Notes: generated by a model not told the origin, from the letters alone. 64,000 bases of DNA from Achromobacter xylosoxidans (GCF_001457475.1 NZ_LN831029.1:2418001-2482000); one strand, 5' to 3'. Counted from the stretch's first letter, positions 8,447 through 17,365 are shown. Made by a program: numbers and translations.

Positions 8447-9604
8447 ATGTCAGATCCGCTGCGCCGCATGCTCAGCCTGCACGACTTCGAAGCCGCCGCC
8501 CGGCGGATACTGCCCAAGCCCCTGTATGCCTATGTGTCGGGCGCGGTGGAAGACGGACAGTCCGAACGCGGCAATCGGCGGGCCTACGACGATTACGGGT
8601 TCCGGCCCAAGGTGCTGGTGGACGTGTCCCGCCGCAGCACGCGCTGCACGGTGCTGGGCCGCGAGTACGCGGCGCCCGTTGGCGTGGCGCCCATGGGCAT
8701 TGCCGCGCTGACCAGCTATCGCGGGGATGTCATGCTGGCCCGCGCCGCGGCCGAGGCGGGCGTGCCCTGCATCATGAGCGGTTCTTCGCTGATCCGCCTG
8801 GAAACCGTGATGGAGGCGGCGCCCGGGACCTGGTTCCAGGCCTACCTTCCCGGCGACGGCGCGCAGATCGCCGCGCTGATCGATCGCGTCGCCGCAGCCG
8901 GGGTGGACACACTGGTGCTGACCGTCGATACGCCGGTCGCCGCCAACCGCGAGAACAACGTGCGGGCGGGCTTTTCCACGCCGCTGCGGCCCAGCGTCGG
9001 CCTGGCCTGGCAGGGCGTCACGCACCCCCGCTGGTTGATCGGCACCTTTCTGCGCACGCTGGCCCGCCACGGCATGCCGCACTTCGAAAACAACTATGCG
9101 ACGCGCGGCGCGCCCATCCTGTCCGGGAATGTGCTGCGAGACTTTTCCGATCGCGGCCACCTGAACTGGCAACACGTGGCCGCCATACGCAAGACCTGGA
9201 AGGGCAGGATGGTCCTGAAGGGCATCCTGCACCCGGACGACGCGCGGGCCGCGCGCGCGCACGGCATGGACGCGGTCATCGTGTCCAACCATGGCGGCCG
9301 GCAGCTCGATGGCAGCGTTTCTCCCTTGCATGCCTTGCCCGCCATCGTGGACGCCGCGGGCGGCATGGACGTCATGCTCGACAGCGGCGTGCGGCGAGGC
9401 ACGGACGCGCTGAAAGCGATGGCGCTTGGCGCGCGCTGCGTATTCGTGGGCCGTCCGTTCAACTACGCGGCGACGGTGGCCGGCCAGCGCGGCGTGGCCC
9501 ATGCCATCGCGCTGATCGTCGAAGAGATCCGGCGCAACATGGGCCTGCTCGGTATCGTCGACCTGCGAGAGGTGAACCAGAGCCTGTTGCAACCCGGCCG
9601 GTAG
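8447..9604 (+). CDS. FMN-dependent alpha-hydroxy-acid oxidizing protein
   Basis: A 385-residue TIM-barrel flavoenzyme of the L-lactate dehydrogenase/glycolate oxidase/mandelate dehydrogenase family. Visible motifs are APVGVAPMGIAALTSYRGD for FMN binding, WFQAYLP, the barrel strand VDTLVLTVDTPVAANRE, catalytic Lys in MVLKGIL, the active-site His-Arg in SNHGGRQLDG, and DSGVRRGTDALKAMALGA for phosphate binding. It would oxidise an L-2-hydroxy acid to the 2-oxo acid. Together with the opposite-strand D-2-hydroxyacid dehydrogenase and RraA-like aldolase it suggests a pathway for a 2-hydroxy acid whose identity the sequence does not reveal. Confidence 0.88.
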   Translation: MSDPLRRMLSLHDFEAAARRILPKPLYAYVSGAVEDGQSERGNRRAYDDYGFRPKVLVDVSRRSTRCTVLGREYAAPVGVAPMGIAALTSYRGDVMLARAAAEAGVPCIMSGSSLIRLETVMEAAPGTWFQAYLPGDGAQIAALIDRVAAAGVDTLVLTVDTPVAANRENNVRAGFSTPLRPSVGLAWQGVTHPRWLIGTFLRTLARHGMPHFENNYATRGAPILSGNVLRDFSDRGHLNWQHVAAIRKTWKGRMVLKGILHPDDARAARAHGMDAVIVSNHGGRQLDGSVSPLHALPAIVDAAGGMDVMLDSGVRRGTDALKAMALGARCVFVGRPFNYAATVAGQRGVAHAIALIVEEIRRNMGLLGIVDLREVNQSLLQPGR

Positions 9605-9614
9605 TCGCATCCCG

Positions 9615-11135
9615 TCAGAACCGCTTCTCCAACATCAGGCTGACTTCGGTCCGGTCCCGCGCATACATGGGCAAATTGCTGGCGATCTTGAGGTAACTGA
9701 GGTTCAGCTTCGGTTCCAGCCCGGCGATCTTGAAGTCCGGCGACCAGACCGAGGCGTCCACGCGCAATTCGCGGTCGCGGCGCCGCTGGTTCAGGAACAG
9801 GGCGTAGGGCGACTCATACGCCTGCCGGCCGTAGCGCGCGCTCAGGCGCGCGCCGAGCACCCGGCCGAAGGTCTTGACCACGCCCAATTGCGCCCACGGG
9901 AAGCGATAGGTGTACTCGCCCGCCGCCACCGCTTCGCGCTGCAGGCCGACGCTGCCGTAGGCCAGCAGCGCCGGCGAGAACACGCGGATAGCCGTCAGCG
10001 ACAGCACGTCCAGGTGGCCGTCGTAGGCGGCATAGGCGCGGTCGTCATAGCCGCGCTTGAGCCATAGCCAGGCGCCCATCAATTGCCAGTCGGGCGCTGG
10101 CCGCCAACCGTATTCCAGGCTCATGCCGTGGTTGTGGCTGTAGCGCCGGCCACCCATCCAGCTTCGGCCCGCCTGCGGCGTCGCGGCGAACCAGCGCGTG
10201 GCATCCTGCCACTTGTAGCCGCCGCGCAGGGTCACGGTACGGTCGCTGTAGTCCCGCTGCACGCGGTAGGCGGTGCCGTCGATATCCGCGCCCAGCGTGT
10301 AGTAGTGATGCCCGCCGAGATTGCGTTCGACATTGGCGCTGCCGCTGTACTTCAAACCCCAATCCGATTTGGGCAGCGCATCGCGGCTCTTGGCGAACGG
10401 CGCCCACACCGGCCCCCGCCGCGTCGCGATCGGCAGGTACAGCATCGGGTCGCGATTGGCCGAATTGACGTTGTTGCTGTGGACGGTGCCCGCGCCCAGG
10501 CGGAAATTCCAGCGGCGCTGCTGGGCCAGCGCCTGCCGGTACTGCATCACGCTGCGCTGCGCCGCCGGTTCCAGCGATCCCAGGCGCAGGTCCGCCAGTT
10601 CGGCGTCGGACTGCGCGAATTGGCGGTCCTCCATCAGCATGGCGGCCAGTTCCAGCCGCACGTAGCCCAGGTCGGGATGTTGCGCGATCAACTGGCGGTA
10701 AAGCGCGATGGCCTCGGCCAGGCGTCCATCGTGGCGCAGCAGCGCGCCATGCACATAGTCGCGCAGGATCGGATCGACGCCGGTCATCCAGGGATAAAAG
10801 CGCATCACGCGCCGCAAGGTGCTCCAGTCCTCCTGCAGCATGGCCTGGTTGAGGATGCGTTCGGTCAGCTTGAGGTTGCGGGCCAGGTCCTGGTCCGTCA
10901 GTTCGACCCGCGGGTTCGCGGGTTGGGCGGGGTGGCGGTGCGTGATGGCCGGCGTGGGACGAGGCGGGGGCGGCAGCGGCGGGGTGTCCGGTTCCAGCGG
11001 CCGGACGGGGGCGGGCAGGGCGGCGGGGAGCGGCGCGGCCGGTTGGGCCTGGAGCGCGGGCGGCAGGCTCAGGACGAACAGCGCAAGGATGAGCGCGGCG
11101 GAACGCTCGGAGCGGCGCGAAGGGCGGGGCGGCAC
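9615..11135 (-). CDS. Slam-type outer-membrane translocator (surface assembly modifier)
   Basis: About 506 residues: signal peptide, Pro-rich linker, a TPR-like N-terminal periplasmic domain (RNLKLTERILNQAMLQEDW, later GRLAEAIALYRQLIAQHPDL) and a C-terminal beta barrel of the former DUF560 type, ending in the aromatic TEVSLMLEKRF. Slam proteins move specific surface lipoproteins or hemophilins across the outer membrane. The hemophilin-like gene just upstream (11302-12192) is the obvious client. I prefer the GTG at 11135, which gives a standard signal peptide with GGGAG nearby. A TTG at 11177 is in frame, but it lies inside a strong hairpin. It converges on the FMN oxidase gene with a 10-base gap. 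Confidence 0.87.
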   Translation of the reverse strand: MPPRPSRRSERSAALILALFVLSLPPALQAQPAAPLPAALPAPVRPLEPDTPPLPPPPRPTPAITHRHPAQPANPRVELTDQDLARNLKLTERILNQAMLQEDWSTLRRVMRFYPWMTGVDPILRDYVHGALLRHDGRLAEAIALYRQLIAQHPDLGYVRLELAAMLMEDRQFAQSDAELADLRLGSLEPAAQRSVMQYRQALAQQRRWNFRLGAGTVHSNNVNSANRDPMLYLPIATRRGPVWAPFAKSRDALPKSDWGLKYSGSANVERNLGGHHYYTLGADIDGTAYRVQRDYSDRTVTLRGGYKWQDATRWFAATPQAGRSWMGGRRYSHNHGMSLEYGWRPAPDWQLMGAWLWLKRGYDDRAYAAYDGHLDVLSLTAIRVFSPALLAYGSVGLQREAVAAGEYTYRFPWAQLGVVKTFGRVLGARLSARYGRQAYESPYALFLNQRRRDRELRVDASVWSPDFKIAGLEPKLNLSYLKIASNLPMYARDRTEVSLMLEKRF

Positions 11136-11164
11136 GGGTCTCCCGGATGCGGTAGTGGATAGGC

Positions 11165-11195
11165 AAAAGGACTGCAAGGAGAACCCTTGCAGTCC
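11165..11195 (-). terminator. Hairpin between hemophilin-like gene and Slam gene (terminator or attenuator)
   Basis: Perfect 11-base arms (GGACTGCAAGG and CCTTGCAGTCC) flank a 5-base loop. Read on the minus strand, TTTTG follows immediately, making a plausible intrinsic terminator. Located between the hemophilin-like gene and the Slam gene, it could lower Slam expression relative to its client. It also overlaps the in-frame TTG at 11177. Confidence 0.6.
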
Positions 11196-11301
11196 GTGAT
11201 GGGCGAGGCCGGTGGTCAGGGATGTCTAATATTCAAATAGAAGTACAAGTGAGATTGATGTCTATTAAATAAAAATCCCTGCCCCGGCTTTGCCACGGCG
11301 T

Positions 11302-12192
11302 TTACTGCTTGGCGCCGATGACGGCTACGCCGCCGATGCGCTCCGGCAGGCCGGTGATGGTGCCGGCGATTTCCGCGCCGTTGGGGCCGAACAGGGTCAG
11401 GCTGTACGTGGGGTCTGCATCGAGGCCACCGATTTCTTCCCACGCCTTCGAATTGCTGACGTCGTTTGCCGTAATCGTTACGTCTCCAGCGAAGACCAGA
11501 CCGTTGCTGGTCGTGGCCAACGCCGCTGGATCCAGCTTGCCGTTAGTGATATCGAAGACGATGTTCTTGCCGGTCGAGGAAATCCTGGCCGGAATCTTGA
11601 TTTCGTTCAGCGAGAACGATCCTTCGCCCGTGGCCGCGCTCGGCCCGGTCACCGTGACCTGATAGTCGAACATGCCGCGCGGGAAGTTGGAGAACGTCAC
11701 CCCGGCGTAGTTGTACGTGCCGTTCACCAGCGTGCCCGGCGCGGTCTGCTCGCCGATGATGTGCTTGACGAAGTGGCGGCCCTCGGTGCCCCGCGCCAGA
11801 TTGACCGTCGCCGCCGAATAGTTCTGGCGGTAGATGCGGTAGACCACCGGCGTCTTGACGCCAGCTGCCGAGGAATCGTCGTTCGAGGTCAGGCTCAGGT
11901 CGTCGTTGTGGCCCGTGCCGCCGGGGCCGTTCTTGCCGTACAGGGTGAAGGCTTGCAGGGCGTTCAGGTCGAACACGCTGGCGATGGCGGCGCTGGCCTG
12001 GGTCGGCGCGGCCACGGCGGTGGACGGGCCGTAGGTCTGGCCGTTGTAGTTGAACGAACCCTGGTAGACCACGTTTTCCTGTTCGTCCAGGTTGCTGGGT
12101 TGGTTCAGGTCCAGTTGGTTCCATCCGGCGGAAGCGGCGCCGGCAAAGCCGGCCAGCAGCAACGCGGCGGAGAGCTTGGTGAGTCTGTACAT
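11302..12192 (-). CDS. Secreted Slam-dependent hemophilin-like protein
   Basis: A 296-residue protein with a clean Sec signal peptide (MYRLTKLSAALLLAGFAGAA, cleavage after ASA) and no lipobox cysteine, so a soluble secreted product is expected. The mature protein has an N-terminal ligand domain and a C-terminal small beta barrel with TLFGPNGAEIAGTITGLPE, the FGPxxxEIxG signature of the handle domain shared by TbpB-like proteins, hemophilins and HphA-type hemophores moved by Slam. It is followed by a Slam gene and preceded by a TonB receptor gene. Heme binding is inferred from that family and not visible in a motif. AAGGA precedes the ATG at 12192. Confidence 0.8.
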   Translation of the reverse strand: MYRLTKLSAALLLAGFAGAASAGWNQLDLNQPSNLDEQENVVYQGSFNYNGQTYGPSTAVAAPTQASAAIASVFDLNALQAFTLYGKNGPGGTGHNDDLSLTSNDDSSAAGVKTPVVYRIYRQNYSAATVNLARGTEGRHFVKHIIGEQTAPGTLVNGTYNYAGVTFSNFPRGMFDYQVTVTGPSAATGEGSFSLNEIKIPARISSTGKNIVFDITNGKLDPAALATTSNGLVFAGDVTITANDVSNSKAWEEIGGLDADPTYSLTLFGPNGAEIAGTITGLPERIGGVAVIGAKQ

Positions 12193-12331
12193 GATGGTTT
12201 CCTTGAAAAGGAGAGTAGGAAATCCCAGTGATGACCGAGGGACAACCAGGGTTGGTCCTGGGGGATGTGAATTCACTGGCCGATGGCGTTTCCGGAACAT
12301 TCAAGGAAATCCGGTCGAGTCAGTGTCCACA

Positions 12332-12366
12332 CTACGAGGACACGCGACGGCCCTCGAAAGTGCAAA
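12332..12366 (-). promoter_or_regulatory. Predicted ECF-sigma promoter of the hemophilin-like gene
   Basis: On the minus strand: TTTGCACTT, ten bases, then TCGCGTGTCCTCGTAG. The same two blocks with exactly the same spacing and one base difference occur upstream of the TonB receptor gene (15303-15337). The sequence lies 140 bases before the start codon. Conservation of both blocks and spacing in otherwise unlike DNA indicates a shared promoter, most simply for the FecI-like sigma factor encoded in the cluster. Confidence 0.7.
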
Positions 12367-12431
12367 GATTGGCCCGAAAAATTTGTATCTGTTGGGTTTG
12401 CCTTGCAGGCTGGAAGGAGCGTTTCGATCAC

Positions 12432-15218
12432 TCACAAGCGGTAGCTCAAGGTCAGCAGGGCATTGCGCGGCGCGCCTGAGTTAAGAGACCGTTCATGCTG
12501 GTAATAGACCTTGTCGAACACATTGTTGACGTTCAGTTGCAGGGCGAAGCGCTGGTCGATCTGGTAGCGCGCCATCAGGTCCACCAGGTAATAGGCATCC
12601 TGCTTCATCATCCAGTCCTGCTTGCGTTGCTGCACGTCCATGGGAATCCACGCGGACTGCGTGCTGCTCTGCCAGCGCACGCCCGCGCCCAGGGTCAGGC
12701 GCTTGAGGCGGTAGGTGGTGAACAGCTTGAAGGACTTCTCCGGCGCGCGATAACTGCCGGTCAGGTCGTCCACGGCGGAAAACAGGATTTCGCCGTCGAA
12801 GGGCGGCAGGATCTGCTTTTGCTTCACGTAACCCAGGGCGATGTTCCAGTCCTTCGTCAGGGCGCCGGTGACGTTGAACTCCCAGCCATAGACGCGCCAA
12901 CCCTTGTTGTTGGTGGTCGGCGCGTTCGGATCGTAGCTTTGGTTGGGGAAGTCCTTTTGCGTCATGCGGAAGTACGAGGCCGCGACATTGAGCCGCTCGT
13001 CGAAGAACGCGCCCTTGACGCCGCCTTCCTCGGTGACCGAGCGCACCGGGGGCAGGTAGGCCCCGGTCTGGGCGCTGGTGCCGCCATTTTCACCGTTGTA
13101 TTCGGGGTCGCGCACGTAGGACGTGGCGTAGCTGTAGTAGGCGTTCATCTGCGGCGTCAGTTCGACGATCAGGCCGCCATAGGGCAGGAATTTCGGGCGC
13201 AGCACGGGGTTGGTCAGCGGCCGCGCGAAATTCCAGCCCGGGCCGCAATCGTCGACGAGGCAGTCGGTCTCGACATCGTCCGACATGACATCCTTGGCCC
13301 AGCGGCCGCCCAGGATCAGGTGCACGCGCTCCATGGGGCGCAAATGGCTGCTGAAGTAGTATCCGGTCTGCCGATACGTGGTGAGGTATCGCTCACGGGT
13401 GTGGTACATATCGTTGTGGCCGTCCCAGTCCCACGTTTCGGGGGGGCGGGAGGTAAAGCTGTCGATCGGAATGGCGCCCAGCGATATCCGCTTTAGTGGG
13501 GTGCCTCTTGGGGGGATGCAGAGCCGATTCCGGAAGCCACACGAATTGAAGGCGAGTGCCGGGGATTGCGCCGTCCCGCTACTGGCATAACCGCCATATC
13601 TCATGTGATGCGTGTTGTACGCATTGGCGCCCACGACGAATTCCTGTGTCCGGCCCAGCACCTCGATACGGCCTTTCAGGTGGACGTCCACGGCGTTGAC
13701 GATGTTCTCTTCGTTGTCGCGCTTCGCCACGTAACTGGCGAACCCGCCCGGCGCGTAGTCGGCGAAGCCCGCCTGCGGCATGTAGTACGCGCCGCCCATT
13801 TCCCCGTACAGAATATCGTCTTTGTTGCTGGCATGGTTGTAGCTTGCCTTGAAGGACCAATCGTCGTTGAAATCATGATCCCAGGTCAGGAACAGATTGG
13901 TGTAGGTGCGATGGGTGCGCGACCAAGGGGTGGCATTGTTGAAGCTGCGCGCAACGCCGGTGGTCGGGAATATGATGCCGCCGCTGCCTCGCGGCTGGTC
14001 GCGCAGGAATTCGGGTAGATATTCCGGCGGTCTGTTGATGTACACCTCCGAAAACCGCGTCACCCCATGCGGCGAGGCCCCGTCCAGCTTGAAGTCGAAT
14101 TGCGTCACCCCCGCGCTGATGCGATTGTTGTCGGTCACGTCCAGATCCCCGATCAGCGAGACCGCCGTGCGGTTGCTCTTGACCCGCTCGACCCAGTGAT
14201 CGCCCTTCTGCATGGCCGCCGCGATCCGCATGCGGAAGCGGTCGTTGATCGGCGTGGAAAAATCCAGCTCGGCGCGGCGATTGTTCCAGCTGCCGTATTT
14301 CAGGTTCGCCGACAGGTGGCGGTCCAGGTAGGGGTGCTTGCGCACGAAGTTCAGGCTGGCCGAGGCGTCGCCTTCGCCGCCGGTCAGGCTGGTGGAGCCG
14401 CGCAGGATATCGATGCGCTCGTACAGGAAGGAGTCCTGCAGGCCCATGTTGCCATCCGCCCGGCCCGACAGGATGTAGCTGCTGGCCATGACGCCGTCCA
14501 TCTGCACCGACGTCACCGGAAACGTGCGCGAAAAGATCGGCTGGTTCCCGGCTCCCGCCACCCCGGCGGTGATCAGCGTGATGCCCGGCGTCTGGTCCAG
14601 CACTTCGCCCACCGTCAACAATCCCTGATCCTGGATCTGCTGCGCCGTGAACGTCGTGATGCTCTGCGGCGTCTCCTTCGGCGCCAGGTCGAGCTTGGTG
14701 GCGCTGGAGGTGCTGCTGACGGTATAGCCGCGGTTGGGCGCGTCGCCTTCACGGTAGCCGCTGACGGTGACGGCGTTCAGCTGGGTCACGCCCGCCGCGT
14801 CCGTGCCGGCCGCCGCTTGCGGCAGGCCGCGCAACATGTAGCGGCCCGGTGCGCTCGCCACTGCTTCGAAGCCGCTGCCTTGCAGGATGCGGCGAAAACC
14901 CGTCTCCACGTCAAAGCTGCCCCGCAGCCCGGCGGATTCCTTGCCCGCCAGCAGGGCGGCGTCGAACGACAGGCTGACGTCGGCCGCCTGCGCATACTGG
15001 TTCAGCACGGTGCTCAGCGGCCCGGCCGGGATATCCACCCGCAAGGTGCTGGCGCTCAGGGCGGGAGGTGTTTGCGCATGGCTGGCGCGCAGCGGCGTGA
15101 AGGCGGCCAACAGGGCCAGCAGCGTGACATTCAGCGTGAACTGGCGCGCGCGGGGCGAGGCGTGACGCGGAAGGCGGCGAGGCTGGGCGGAGGGTGATGC
15201 GAGGCGGGTAGCGGACAT
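12432..15218 (-). CDS. TonB-dependent receptor with STN signalling domain
   Basis: A 928-residue outer-membrane receptor of the siderophore-transducer type. After a signal peptide it has an STN domain (STLRVDIPAGPLSTVLNQYA with ILQGSGFEAV), then the plug (LAPKETPQSITTFTAQQIQD and GEVLDQTPGI, IDILRGSTSLTGGEGD), then a 22-strand barrel ending ALLTLSYRL. STN domains contact FecR-type anti-sigma regulators, and fecR and fecI-like genes lie directly upstream. The ligand could be heme-loaded hemophore or a ferric siderophore. Barrel sequence alone resembles siderophore receptors more than heme receptors, so ligand is open. An ATG at 15269 would add 17 residues. Confidence 0.88.
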   Translation of the reverse strand: MSATRLASPSAQPRRLPRHASPRARQFTLNVTLLALLAAFTPLRASHAQTPPALSASTLRVDIPAGPLSTVLNQYAQAADVSLSFDAALLAGKESAGLRGSFDVETGFRRILQGSGFEAVASAPGRYMLRGLPQAAAGTDAAGVTQLNAVTVSGYREGDAPNRGYTVSSTSSATKLDLAPKETPQSITTFTAQQIQDQGLLTVGEVLDQTPGITLITAGVAGAGNQPIFSRTFPVTSVQMDGVMASSYILSGRADGNMGLQDSFLYERIDILRGSTSLTGGEGDASASLNFVRKHPYLDRHLSANLKYGSWNNRRAELDFSTPINDRFRMRIAAAMQKGDHWVERVKSNRTAVSLIGDLDVTDNNRISAGVTQFDFKLDGASPHGVTRFSEVYINRPPEYLPEFLRDQPRGSGGIIFPTTGVARSFNNATPWSRTHRTYTNLFLTWDHDFNDDWSFKASYNHASNKDDILYGEMGGAYYMPQAGFADYAPGGFASYVAKRDNEENIVNAVDVHLKGRIEVLGRTQEFVVGANAYNTHHMRYGGYASSGTAQSPALAFNSCGFRNRLCIPPRGTPLKRISLGAIPIDSFTSRPPETWDWDGHNDMYHTRERYLTTYRQTGYYFSSHLRPMERVHLILGGRWAKDVMSDDVETDCLVDDCGPGWNFARPLTNPVLRPKFLPYGGLIVELTPQMNAYYSYATSYVRDPEYNGENGGTSAQTGAYLPPVRSVTEEGGVKGAFFDERLNVAASYFRMTQKDFPNQSYDPNAPTTNNKGWRVYGWEFNVTGALTKDWNIALGYVKQKQILPPFDGEILFSAVDDLTGSYRAPEKSFKLFTTYRLKRLTLGAGVRWQSSTQSAWIPMDVQQRKQDWMMKQDAYYLVDLMARYQIDQRFALQLNVNNVFDKVYYQHERSLNSGAPRNALLTLSYRL

Positions 15219-15302
15219 GGCGATGCTGCGATGGAAGGGTTGAACATGCGGCGCGTCCAGACGCGGCACCGGTTCGGTTCGCGTTCATGGCGGGCGCCAT
15301 CG

Positions 15303-15337
15303 CTACGAAGACACGCGAGACCATGCAAAAGTGCAAA
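15303..15337 (-). promoter_or_regulatory. Predicted ECF-sigma promoter of the TonB receptor gene
   Basis: Minus strand: TTTGCACTT, ten bases, then TCGCGTGTCTTCGTAG, 85 bases before the receptor start. It matches the element upstream of the hemophilin-like gene in 24 of 25 defined positions with identical spacing. The CGT near the downstream end fits the -10 of iron-starvation ECF sigma factors; the -35 block is not the E. coli FecI one. Confidence 0.7.
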
Positions 15338-15430
15338 CGCGATTGAAAAAAATACTTATGTGATTGAATTCGCGGCTGGAGACCGACGACGCGGGCACGG
15401 TCTGGCCGCCCGGCGCCGCCGAGGGCGCCG

Positions 15431-16426
15431 CTACGCCGCGGGGCGCGGCATGACCGTCACCCAGTAGCGCGTATGCCGTCGCGTCTGCACGGGGAAGCTG
15501 TCTGATATTGCCGCCAGCGCTTCGTCGGTGTCCCGCAACGAGAAGACGCCGGAGACCTTCAGGCCGGCGACGGCGGGATCGCATCGCAGGATGCCGGGCC
15601 GATAGCGCGCCAATTCGGCGATGACCTCGCCCAGCGGCCGGTCGACCACCGCGAGCCGGCCATGCAGCCACGCCGCGGCGTCGGCGGCCGCGACGCCCAC
15701 CGGGCCGGCGCCGTCGCCGTCGAATGACACCGCCTGGTTGGCGTGCAGCAGCACGGCGGGCCGATACGCCGCCGGTGACGCAGCCGCGCGGCCCGGCAGG
15801 ACCGTGGCGGTTTGATCCAGCACCTCGACCCGCGTGGCGAGGTCATGCAGGCGCACGGTGAAGCGGGCCTCCTCGGGCAGGATGTCGCCGTGCGGCGTGC
15901 TGACGATGAACGGACGCCGCGTCACCCGCGCGGCCTGGTCCGGATGCGCCTGCACCAGGATTTCGCCGGCGCGCAGCACGACCCTTCGCCACTCGTCGTT
16001 GAACTCCAGCGTCACGCGGGTGGCCGTATTGAGATAGAGCTGGGAGCCATCTTCCAGTTGCAGCCGGCGCCGTTGGCCGGTGGCGGTATGCCATGCGTCC
16101 GCGTCCCGGGCACGGACCACGCCGTAGGCGCTGCCCGCCAACAGGCCCATGCCGGTCAGCGACAGCAGGCTGCGGCGCATCAGTTGGCGGCGCGCGGGCC
16201 GGGCCAGCACGGAGGCGGCGACGTTGCCGGGCACGCGGCTGAAGGCATGACGCACCGATTGCAGCCGATTCCAGGCCTGGCGATGCGTGGCGCTGGCATC
16301 GAGCCAGGCCTGCCAGGCCAGGCGGTCGCGCGCTGTGGCGTCCTCGGCCATCAGGCAGGCGAACCAGCGCGCCGCCTCGTGTACGGCCCGCTCCTCGGCG
16401 GACGTCGGGGGGAGGACTTCGGTCAT
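15431..16426 (-). CDS. FecR-family anti-sigma/signal transducer
   Basis: A 331-residue inner-membrane regulator. The N-terminal cytoplasmic DUF4880 region includes AARWFACLMAEDATARDRLA and AWLDASATHRQAWNRLQ. A single transmembrane segment follows (LLSLTGMGLLAGSAYGVV), and then the periplasmic FecR domain and C-terminal signalling lobe, which would contact the receptor STN domain. It sits 15 bases downstream of the sigma gene and upstream of the receptor, the standard FecI-FecR-FecA order. Confidence 0.9.
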   Translation of the reverse strand: MTEVLPPTSAEERAVHEAARWFACLMAEDATARDRLAWQAWLDASATHRQAWNRLQSVRHAFSRVPGNVAASVLARPARRQLMRRSLLSLTGMGLLAGSAYGVVRARDADAWHTATGQRRRLQLEDGSQLYLNTATRVTLEFNDEWRRVVLRAGEILVQAHPDQAARVTRRPFIVSTPHGDILPEEARFTVRLHDLATRVEVLDQTATVLPGRAAASPAAYRPAVLLHANQAVSFDGDGAGPVGVAAADAAAWLHGRLAVVDRPLGEVIAELARYRPGILRCDPAVAGLKVSGVFSLRDTDEALAAISDSFPVQTRRHTRYWVTVMPRPAA

Positions 16427-16441
16427 GCCGTCAATCGCGCA

Positions 16442-16963
16442 TCAGAAGGCGGCCAGGCAGCAGTGCGCCATGGCCTGGGCGATGTAGTTCTTGACCGTGC
16501 GCAGCGAGACGTCCAGGCGCGCGGCGATCTCGGCGTAGGGAAGCCCCTGGAATTGCGACAGCACGAGGGCCTGTCTTACCTTCGGATTGAGGCCGTCGAG
16601 CATGCGGTCGAACTCGAACAGCGCTTCGCGCACCAGCGCCTGCGTTTCGGCGGAGGGAACCTGCTGCGGGGGCAGGGTGGCCAGTACTTCGAGATAGGCG
16701 ATTTCGAGCGCCTGCCGGCGGTAGAAATTGGCGACCAGCCGTCCGGCCACGGCGGTCAGGTAGGCGCGGGGCTCGCGCAGGGAAGTGGGGCCGGGGTGTA
16801 AAGGCGGGGCGGCGCACAGGACGCGGACGAAGGTGTCCTGGAGCAGGTCGTCGGCGTCCTCGGCGCGGCGGACCTTGCCGCGAATCCAGTTGCGCAGCCA
16901 GCCACGATGCTCGCGGTATAGGCCACCGACCTGGCAGGCGGTGGTGGCGAGGCACTTTTTCAT
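16442..16963 (-). CDS. FecI-like ECF sigma factor
   Basis: A 173-residue group IV sigma factor. Region 2 contains GKVRRAEDADDLLQDTFVRV; region 4 contains LNPKVRQALVLSQFQGLPYA followed by EIAARLDVSLRTVKNYI. The ATG at 16963 gives a normal N-terminus; the reading frame is open to 17179 but the extra residues are Pro/Ser-rich and not sigma-like. It likely directs transcription from the paired elements at 15303-15337 and 12332-12366 when FecR is signalled by the receptor. I found no convincing Fur box upstream. Confidence 0.88.
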   Translation of the reverse strand: MKKCLATTACQVGGLYREHRGWLRNWIRGKVRRAEDADDLLQDTFVRVLCAAPPLHPGPTSLREPRAYLTAVAGRLVANFYRRQALEIAYLEVLATLPPQQVPSAETQALVREALFEFDRMLDGLNPKVRQALVLSQFQGLPYAEIAARLDVSLRTVKNYIAQAMAHCCLAAF

Positions 16964-17365
16964 GGGGAAACGGCGCGATGGGAGTGCGAATGGAAAGCGT
17001 TTTGTTTTTATAGTCGATGGGCAAGGAGAATCCGGCCGAATTGGCGGGGAAGGGCAGGAAATCGGGCTTGTCTGAGGAGGGGGAAGGGGGCGGGATGAAT
17101 CCGTCCATGGGGCGCTGGCCACGCTGTCCGGCCGAGCGCCAAGGGGAAGGTTCGCGCATAAGCCTTGTATGTTTTTCAAGGCGATGGGGTGGGCATGTCT
17201 TACTGCAATGTATGGATTTTTTGAAGATTATGCAGGCCACAAAAGCCGTACAATTCAGATGTGTGTATGGAGCTTGGCGGTAGGATTTTGATTGTCCATA
17301 GGACTTGTGGCGCTCGCTTGTCCCACTCCCGCTTGCAGCTGCTGACGTAGCGTTTTGAGGAAATG
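16964..17365. other. Intergenic region with no recognised gene
   Basis: About 400 bases separate the divergently oriented sigma gene and the small membrane protein gene. It contains T-rich runs but no reading frame with protein-like composition. A Fur-controlled promoter for the sigma gene is expected here from the family, but no clear 19-base Fur box was found. Confidence 0.5.

Noticed and set aside
16964..17300. Fur box upstream of the sigma gene
   Set aside because: T-rich stretches exist but none matches the 19-base Fur consensus well enough to report.
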